This document shows positions 57,163 through 64,000 of a stretch of DNA of 64,000 bases, piece after piece. The first letter of the stretch is position 1. Each line of letters opens with the position of its first letter. This DNA comes from Maniola hyperantus. Lineage: Eukaryota; Arthropoda; Insecta; Lepidoptera; Nymphalidae. Both the position numbers and the translations under genes were made by a program. Where the stretch lies: NCBI RefSeq assembly GCF_902806685.2, contig NC_048542.1, positions 9,346,533 through 9,410,532 on the forward strand, in the 5' to 3' direction. The notes under the pieces were generated by a model. That model worked only from the letters and a program-made list of their open reading frames with translations, made no database searches and was not told the DNA's origin.

Positions 57163-58212
57163 TCAATCCATAAACTTTTAGTAGTAGGTATAGGTACATT
57201 TAATAATACTCCATGTATTTCCACAAGTTTATTTGCAGTAAAATCAAGTGATTAAGGATATTGTTTACGAGCGGACAATACTAACAAGCCCGGTGGATTC
57301 ACGAGGGATAAGTAATACGCTTCGACAAGAGCTCGCGAGGCTTTTGTTTTCCCAAAAATATAACATAATTGTCGGTAATTAATGACGGTTCAACTTAGAA
57401 CAATAAATAGCTGTTAATTTTATAATTGGAAGTTACTTTGGTATTTAAATCTTGATGTAATTTGTATACTTTTTTAATATTGCTATACCTATTATTAGGT
57501 TCACTTTAAAGTGAACATAATAAAATATTATTGAAATTTACCTATATAGAAAAGATATACCTACCCACTTGTTGTAAATAGAGAACCTCTTTGTAATGGG
57601 AGTCAAAAATATTTTTTATTATTTTTGTCATTTTGAATGTTAATAAAAGATATTAATAATCGAATTATCCATAGCTTTAAGTAGTTACATAAGTGGGCTT
57701 ACGTATTAAAAAGATAAATGAACGTATTAACACAAAATAATTGCTCATTATTAAAATGTTCTCAAGAATGGTGGCAACTACATTATTCCTTTTCTCTAAA
57801 CAGTTTTAAAACACGATTTGAGAGAAGGGACGTTATTAATATCACAGAAGGTGTAAAAGCACTCATAATACAGTGTGTATTGAAATTAAATGATAAAATA
57901 CCTAATCGGGTCATTAAATTGTTTATGAGAACAATCTAAATAAAGCGTCTGACCCCACGGGCTTTAGCTTTTAATGGTCGACGATGATTTGCGAGGATAA
58001 TTCTTGTTGCCAAATTACTGGCAATTATAATTTGTTGTCGGGCGCTTTAAAATGAATTTTTAAGGATTTGGGGTAGAGCTACATAATGATAATTTTTGCA
58101 CGAATGGGAAACATTTATTTTTCACTCAAAATATTTTTTTGTCAAATGTTACCTGAAAATGTTATTTATAATTGATGTCCTCTTCCATTTGCTAAATTTC
58201 TGGGTCGTAATC
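57163..58212. other. No supported gene
   Basis: A 73-codon plus frame at 57718-57939 is the only sizeable frame. It has no domain, and the AT-rich surroundings give no splice support. Confidence 0.5.
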
Positions 58213-58514
58213 TGGGCTATTAAGAGCGGTGACGCACTCATCTGACCCGAATCCGTGAAAATACGAATATAAAAAAACTTGGACCGAACTCGAATATTTG
58301 ATATGCACTAATCTGAAATCTCTGATCGAAATCCTAGCTTCTATCTACGTCATTTATTTGAACCCGAGCCACATACCAGATATTTTCACGGATGTCGGAG
58401 AGAACTCGAATGACAGAAGTCGGAGCTAGTGCGTAAGCCACCATATAAATGGTTCTATGACTACTTCGGAACGTATTTTCACGGATTCGGATCGTATGCA
58501 GAGCGTAATCGCCC
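58213..58514. mobile_element. MITE-like element with about 50-bp imperfect inverted repeats
   Basis: Left end gggctattaagagcggtgac, then gacccgaatccgtgaaaata; the right end (reverse complement) gggcgattacgctctgcata, then gatccgaatccgtgaaaata. The phrase ttttcacgga also recurs in the interior. Non-coding; the flanks do not show an obvious target-site duplication. Confidence 0.7.
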
Positions 58515-58961
58515 TAAAAGCTGTTACCTCTTTCATTGAAGATCGGAAGATCGGATTTTTCTCGATCGATGTCTGACGTACTCGAGGTCACTTTCCTTCC
58601 CCTTTTCCAGTGATAGCTATCTCCTCAGGGTTGCTATATAATTTATTAATAATGTTCTTGTATTCAAATGTACAAGTGCTATAGTTTAAGTTAATTTGTA
58701 GTTTATACGCAGCGCATGTCAGAAATAAATTATATTTCCATCACTGAAATGAAAAATAATTCACAAGCCGGTGAAAACGCTTCCGAGAACAACTGCTTTA
58801 GTAATAAAAAAATAGTTTTCAAGATGACTTTTGAAGAGTACGTAAAACTTTGAACAGTAAAGTACGTATAAGTCGCAAAAGTTAAACGTTGCAGCAGCAA
58901 ACAATTTTGCAGGCGACTGGCGATGCCAAGTAATGTTGATCGTATATTACGCCGTACGTCA
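58515..58961. other. No gene seen
   Basis: Short frames only; the 115-codon minus frame at 58730-59077 runs out of the SINE on its right and is not a protein. Confidence 0.5.
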
Positions 58962-59193
58962 CGTTCATTTTTTAAAGTCAGCTCTTGACTGCAATCTCTA
59001 TTGATGGTAAATATTGATGCAGTATAAGATAGATGCTGCCAACCAGGCTGCTCCCCTAAGTTTCTACGTGGCTTCATACCGTAGTCGCTAGGTACGGTGA
59101 CTAGCGGTGACCAAGCCTCTCAACAATCTGCCAGGAATCGAAAATTGGACCACTCTCTCATAAGACCACAGTACTCACCACTACGCCATACAG
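58962..59193 (-). mobile_element. tRNA-derived SINE, family 3, with head
   Basis: Minus strand: head tatggcgtagtggtgagtac (A box) and ttttcgattcctggcag (B box), then gaggcttggtcaccgctag, gagcagcctggttggcagca, and the 3' end actgcatcaatatttaccat, agagattgcagtcaagag. It links the head to the tails at 30285 and 33418. Confidence 0.65.
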
Positions 59194-59615
59194 GTAGTAG
59201 GGAAGGGATATAGGGAAGTACATTTTATCCTACTTACATAATTATGGGTTATGCCTGAAATAAGCCTAAGTATAATCATTTATTTACAACCATCTGTTTA
59301 ACATGGACATATTTTTAAATCCAAAGACGGAATTTAGGACAAATCAATTACACAAAATCAAAAACTCATAAAGTCCCTTCCTAGCATTAAACTAAAAGAA
59401 ATAGGTAACAGATGACTTTTAAAAGAACTTAAAAGTTTGAAGAGTGTCGTAGCTCGCGAAAGTTAAACGTTAGCTAGGCATTTTGTGGACCGCTTGTACA
59501 ATTTAGATCCACAAATTGTGCAGGTATTGTTATTTGCTCAATAACTAAGACACAAAACTGAGTCAATATGATTTTTGTCTGCGCAAACTTTTATAAATTG
59601 ACATAATAAGCTTTT

Positions 59616-59998
59616 TAAAGTTCCGTACCTCAAAAGTAAAAAGGAACCCTTATCGTCTGTCCGCCTATCTGTCATGTCTGTCACGAAAACCTATAGGGTA
59701 CTTTCCGTTAACCTAGAATCATGAAATTTGGCAGGTAATTAGGTCTTATAGCACAAGTAAAGAAATATCTGAAAACTGTGGATTTGTGGTAACGTGAAAC
59801 AAAAAAAATTAAAATGTTGTAATGAACAAATGCTTAGTATTTTCAGTTTTCAAAGTACGATAACTATACCAAGTAAATATGCAGGTAAAGCATATTCTAA
59901 AACAGATTTTCATTTATTTTTATGCATAATAGTTTTTGATTTATCATGCAAAATGTTGAAAAAAATACCCGAGTACGGAACCCTCGCCGGTTTTTTGT
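59616..59998 (-). repeat. Dispersed accggcc repeat (family D), both ends present
   Basis: Left end agttccgtacctcaaaagta (reverse of the 3' terminus), then tgtctgtcacgaaaaccta, taacctagaatcatgaaatt, and at the right accctcgccggttttttg (reverse of the 5' end). The centre is shortened. Confidence 0.75.
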
Positions 59999-60059
59999 GT
60001 AATGTTTGTTTTTTTGTGTATCTATCTGTTTGTATGCCTGTTAATTTATCGACTTAACT

Positions 60060-60178
60060 GTCGAACGGTTTTTAAGGTTTGGCTCAGAGATCGCTCGTAT
60101 CCTGATACGGGAAAATCAAAGATTTCCCATATGATTTTTAGAAATCTTTGTTCCACGCGAATGAAGTCGCGGGCATCG
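60060..60178 (+). repeat. Family B-like 3' fragment
   Basis: acggtttttaaggtttggct, acgggaaaatcaaagatttc and ccacgcgaatgaagtcgcgg, ending gcatcgtct instead of gcatcagctag. Confidence 0.5.
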
Positions 60179-60726
60179 TCTTATATATCTTATATAAATC
60201 AACGAATACATACATACCTACCACGATTTAATGCGAAGATAATAATATAATGATCGATATTTCGACCCTGGCAACCATTTATGACGTAGGCATTTGGGAA
60301 AAGCGCGCGGGTTCGTGAAATATGGGAAAATTGCAAACTGATGATGTCCAATATTATTTGAAAGGGTTAAAAGTAGATCTGTTTTGTCACCAAATGGATG
60401 AACCTATAGGCAATTTTGCAGATAAATTGAAAGAGACTGGTATTTCACGCGTTTGATAACTGAAATCAATTCAATAGCAGCTTTTATTTGTATCGAGATA
60501 TAAATCAGGTCACTTGAAAACAGTAGGTGATAAATGGCTTCCAATAATATTGAGTAGGTAGGCAGGTAGGTATTGTGCAATATTAAAAACTTTTTATATA
60601 CTGCTGGAAATAAGTCTTTTGTAGGAACTGTGACGATTTATATAAAAAATTATCAATTTTTTTCAAACTTTAATTTGTTAATATGTACCTTTTCAAAATT
60701 TCAAACGAGCTTAGGTTTAAATTTAA

Positions 60727-60786
60727 AATTCTGACTATATAGTCAGAATTAATTGAGGATAATTATATAATTATCCTCAATTAATT
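60727..60786. repeat. Two adjoining perfect palindromes (24 and 40 bp)
   Basis: 60727-60750 reads aattctgactat and its exact reverse complement. 60747-60786 (arms aattaattgaggataattat and its reverse complement) is likewise perfect. They overlap by aatt. Loop-free palindromes of this length are prone to cruciform extrusion and deletion. Confidence 0.9.
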
Positions 60787-60831
60787 TTTTTTCTTTTACT
60801 TAAACGTACCTACTAAAACAAATCATCATCA

Positions 60832-60960
60832 TCATCATCAACTGATAGACGATCACAGCTGGACATAGGTCTCTTGTAGGGACGTCCACACGCCACGGTC
60901 TTGCGCCGCCTGAATCTGAGGTTGAGGAGTTCTTATGACCACGTCCATGGCAAAATATTG
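60832..60960 (-). pseudogene. RTE-type LINE C-terminus and ATG-triplet tail
   Basis: Minus strand from 60912 reads Q-A-A-Q-D-R-G-V-W-T-S-L-Q-E-T-Y-V-Q-L and stops at TGA (60853-60855); the tail beyond is a (tga)n run. The AAQDRxxWxSLxExYVQ motif is the conserved end of RTE-type LINE proteins. Only the last 25 or so codons are clear; upstream frame is decayed. Confidence 0.75.
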
Positions 60961-61632
60961 CATTGTCATCGAAGTTAAATAATGTATTCCCAAATTCAGC
61001 TCAATTGGTAGGGGGAACTGGTCCTAAATTTAGTTGCAAGGTTTGTTAAATAAAAGCTTGTAAAATCACGCTCTTTACTTTAATCGTTGTTGAAATTGAC
61101 TCGAATTAACGCCCTAATAGGAGAGCAGCTGCTATTGTTTAAAACGAAAACCGCAGCTCAGAATTGGCATCGACAGTTGGTGATATTCACTGTTACAATA
61201 CAATTGCTAAATTACAAACTACAGCACAGTAATTTGCGGAACGGCTTTCGTGTCTTTTTTCATTTCTAATTTGAATTCTGCTACAATTTCGTAGCGGTTC
61301 TACTACGTGCTACGTAGGAGGCTACGAACAAAAACATTTCTTTTATACCGTTTTGAGGCGATATTGAGATAATCTTAGTAAAACTGTTAAGAGTTTAAGG
61401 CACTCCCAAGGTGAACTCAGTTTAGCCTACGTCATATGAGAATTGAAGTAAATCTGTCACGTCACTATGAACCCAAGTATCACATTTATTAACTTAAAAA
61501 CTGCCCAGTGCACATGCTCAAATTACGTAGCTCGTAAGTAGTATTTTATTCAGTGTATACTGCACTCCGATATTTTTTTACATTTCCATTTGACTATTAA
61601 GTATACCTACATACAACAAAGTGCATGGTTGT
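60961..61632. other. No supported gene
   Basis: A 60-codon plus frame at 61087-61269 lacks support. An inverted motif gctacaatttcgtagc / gctacgtaggaggctacg lies near 61280-61326. Confidence 0.45.
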
Positions 61633-61789
61633 TAAGTTGAATATTTAAAAATACTTTCTTAGCGGACGTCTACTTCATAATAGCTATATGCATGCCAAAT
61701 TTCAGCCCGATCCGTCCATTAGTTTGAGCTGTGCGTTGATAGATCAGTCAGTCAGTCAGTCAGTCACCTTTTCCTTTTATATATTTAGA
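61633..61789 (-). mobile_element. Helitron-like repeat, family A copy 10, 3'-truncated
   Basis: Intact 5' end on the minus strand (TTAGA at 61785-61789, GACT run of four units) and the body to atttttaaatattcaac; the CTAG end is missing. Confidence 0.7.
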
Positions 61790-61945
61790 AGAAGAAGATA
61801 AGCAAATACTATAATAAATATAGTAAAAACTGATAGGCAAATAACATACACGCTTTAAAGTTGCGTCCTTCCCGGACGTAACTGACATTCATAACTTAAA
61901 CTTTAACACTACAATAAATAAAGATAAGTTAAGTTGCAAACTTAC

Positions 61946-62260
61946 CAAAACTACTTCCAAAAATTACACATCACATACACTAAATTTTAGAAAGTTTTCA
62001 CTTCACTGTTTCTCAATCACTCACTCCATAGTATTTTGGATTCACTTCACAGCATTTTAACACTTCGCGGATCTCTGTACGCAAGGAGCCGTTACAACCA
62101 TCCACCACCGATACGGTTAACACTCTAGCCCCCTCCTAGCGAGATAACCCTACGCATGCGTACTACAAAACGAACATAAATTTAGGATTTGCGGGACGTC
62201 CCGATCTGTGTCAATGTTCCGATCCTCGGTTTATCGGTCTGAACACTTTTTGTGTGGTTT
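61946..62260 (-). promoter_or_regulatory. Promoter-like island and possible non-coding first exon
   Basis: On the minus strand a consensus donor GTAAGT (61940-61945) follows ttggaagtagttttg. Upstream (62085-62250) is a G+C- and CpG-richer island containing the 12-bp palindrome tacgcatgcgta (62151-62162), which resembles the NRF-1/Ewg binding core. No ATG-initiated frame of note is present, so a 5' UTR exon is the likeliest reading. Unproven. Confidence 0.3.
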
Positions 62261-63585
62261 TTTAAAGCCGAAAGTTATAATATATGGGTCTCTTTTTGAC
62301 GATAAAATTTATAGAGTACATGTTAAGATAATCCGGTAATAAAACCGGAGATGGCCAATGTGTAGCAATTTTGATAGCACATATATAAAAAATGAGTCAC
62401 ATACTTACTTATATCCTGGGTCAGTATACGGGATTAAATTAAACCATTACCTGCTTGCCTCAATTCCTCGGAGAGTTGTTTACGCAACTTATCTGGGATA
62501 ATACGGTTAACGTCTTATAATAACCGTTAACTATAAGTGGAAAATTGTGCTACTGAAACTTTATAGACCGATAGTATTTTTTTAACGAGTTATATAGAGG
62601 TCAGATGTTATAACTTTGTGTAAAAACAGTCCATTGTCAAATAATGTGGTTGGTACAAAAAAGCAAAAAGAATGAATTAGACACGACTTTGAAAGAATTT
62701 TAGGTAATAAACTAAACTTTAACCTTGCAGCTGAAGTACCTACCTCATCTGCTGTGAGATTTAGCATTCCAGTTAGCATGTAATAAGTTCCCAGTTCAAT
62801 AAGATACCATGCCAATTACTTTATCTACATTTTACAATAATATAATTCGTTTAATCTAAAATTGCCTCGTTAATGTAATTTACTAACCCAGCAAAAGCCA
62901 GCCCATTTAGAACACAAAGGTACCTACAGGATAAAATATTCAGATCAGTGGCATAAATTTTGAAATACAAATTAATTTTATGCCTGTAAAATTATTATTG
63001 TAAAGTTAAAATCTAAAATAAATATCAGTCTTTGTAGAACTGATTAAATAATTATACTAAATTGAAAATACAAATTCCATACAAAAATGGCAAAAACATG
63101 CTTTCCGTAATACACGTAAAAGCAACATTATCACTTTTGATAAGTATCTACTTATAACTTCTGAATGCGTGTAGTATACCTATCTACTTCTGCATAACAC
63201 TAAGCTAAGGTTAATATTATGAGTGTTGAGGAATATGTGGAAAAAAATGCCGATGAGATCTTTGGGGTATTTTCTATCCAGTAGCAGCACCTGACAGGTT
63301 AAAAGCTCTACTCGTAAATAAGTACGAGATGAATTGCGCTAAAATGTCCAGCAAAGCCTGTTAATGCTACTTAGTATGTAGATGTGAGTACGGAAACACT
63401 CCACGCTATTGCCCTCATGAAGTTTTTAGCCTTTGAGCATTAGCAGGCCATTAGGCTGTTGTTGTGTGGACTGAAAACAATCTACTATGCCTAGTGGATA
63501 CTAGATATAAAAAGACCTGAAATTTAATTATTGTCCGTGAGAGATTTAGAAACTGCTTTGTATTAAGTTGTATCTTCAACCTAGT
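62261..63585. other. No supported gene
   Basis: AT-rich; the 77-codon minus frame at 62582-62815 has no supporting feature. Confidence 0.5.
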
Positions 63586-63700
63586 TGCCTGGTAGAGATC
63601 GCTTCACAGCGATAAGGCCGCTAATTGTATGTTCTTCTTTTATACGTTACTTTTTTGTATCTTTTCTTTTTGGTGTACAATAAAGAATATTAAACTAAAC
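63586..63700 (+). repeat. LINE 3'-tail fragment
   Basis: tgcctggtagagatcgctt, cacagcgataaggccgct, a T-rich stretch and the end gtgtacaataaagaatatt, as at 19815-19945. The AATAAA signal lies at the end of the tail. Confidence 0.65.
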
Positions 63701-63738
63701 TATTAAGCTCGTAGGTTACACGTCATCAAACACTTTGA

Positions 63739-63909
63739 GTCTCAATAGCTCAACCGGTATTGGAGTGGACTGAAAACCGAAAGGTCGACGGTTCAAACCC
63801 CGCCCGTTGCACTATTGTCGTACCTACTCCTAGCACAAGCCTGACGCTTAATTGGAGAGGAAAGGGGAATATTAGTCATTTAATATGGCTAATATTCTTT
63901 AAAAAAAAC
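63739..63909 (+). mobile_element. tRNA-derived SINE, family 1
   Basis: A-box-like tagctcaaccggtattgga, B box acggttcaaaccccgccc, body gtcgtacctactcctagcac, aaaggggaatattagtcatt, and an A-rich end. Same element as 1682-1876. Confidence 0.75.
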
Positions 63910-64000
63910 CACTTAATCTTTTAAAGGAAATTTTGACTGGACTTTCGCAGGCAGATCTATATAGATAGATATTCAAGGTTAAAGCCATTTTTAGCCTGGG

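Noticed and set aside
57718..57939. 73-codon plus frame considered as a transposase fragment
   Set aside because: Contains FKTRFERRD, loosely like some transposase ends, but nothing else matches and the flanks are AT-rich and closed.
1..64000. Operons, prokaryotic genes, riboswitches, phage or endogenous virus modules
   Set aside because: None of the coding, ribosome-site or terminator patterns was seen. Composition, introns and repeats are those of an insect nuclear genome.

Overview
The window is AT-rich nuclear DNA of an insect, most probably a butterfly or moth. The basis is the dense set of short interspersed repeats: elements ending in CTAG with a 3' block resembling gtccacgcggac, elements opening with aaccggccaagtgcgagt, tRNA-headed SINEs with ATG-triplet tails, and LINE tails with a tagcgataaggcc core. 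I recognise these as the usual repeat mix of lepidopteran introns and intergenic DNA. No species is claimed. No bacterial, organellar or viral gene set is present.

The one clear protein-coding locus is a P-element-type (THAP9-like) transposase at 37864-42578 (+). It reads as six exons joined at five GT-AG introns, all phase 1, giving an uninterrupted 848-residue protein. It carries a complete C2CH THAP DNA-binding domain, a basic leucine-rich coiled coil and an RNase H-like core with D293, D382, D426 and D623/E626. The gene lies inside a mobile element of about 5.7 kb (37300-43005) flanked by a direct repeat ATTAGTAC(C) and containing a 15-bp subterminal inverted repeat. The element is inserted in an older repeat, and an uninterrupted relative of that repeat lies about 7 kb downstream (50013-50251), giving an approximate picture of the empty site. 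Two introns carry SINE fragments and one carries a Helitron-like insertion, yet the reading frame is open throughout.

Layout. 1-8 kb: Helitron-like copies, a tRNA SINE, fragments of the accggcc repeat. 8-12 kb: a strong hairpin, a GCTTG-rich inverted-repeat element and four degenerate copies of one sequence about 1-1.4 kb apart. 12-37 kb: LINE and SINE remnants, an exon-like island at 16.8 kb, foldback elements at 25.3 and 30.0 kb, an element with perfect 34-bp terminal inverted repeats at 27.3 kb, and a 311-bp tandem repeat at 33.6-34.45 kb. 37-43 kb: the P element. 43-64 kb: more Helitron-like, SINE, LINE and foldback copies, a pair of adjoining perfect palindromes at 60.7 kb and a promoter-like island at 62 kb.

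Host genes may cross the window, but only three weak signals suggest it: a donor-ended GC-rich island at 8.8 kb (+), an exon-like island at 16.8 kb (-) and a donor-ended island at 62 kb (-). None can be tied to a product. Most of the window is best read as intron or intergenic sequence built from nested transposable elements, the P element being the only one that still looks autonomous.
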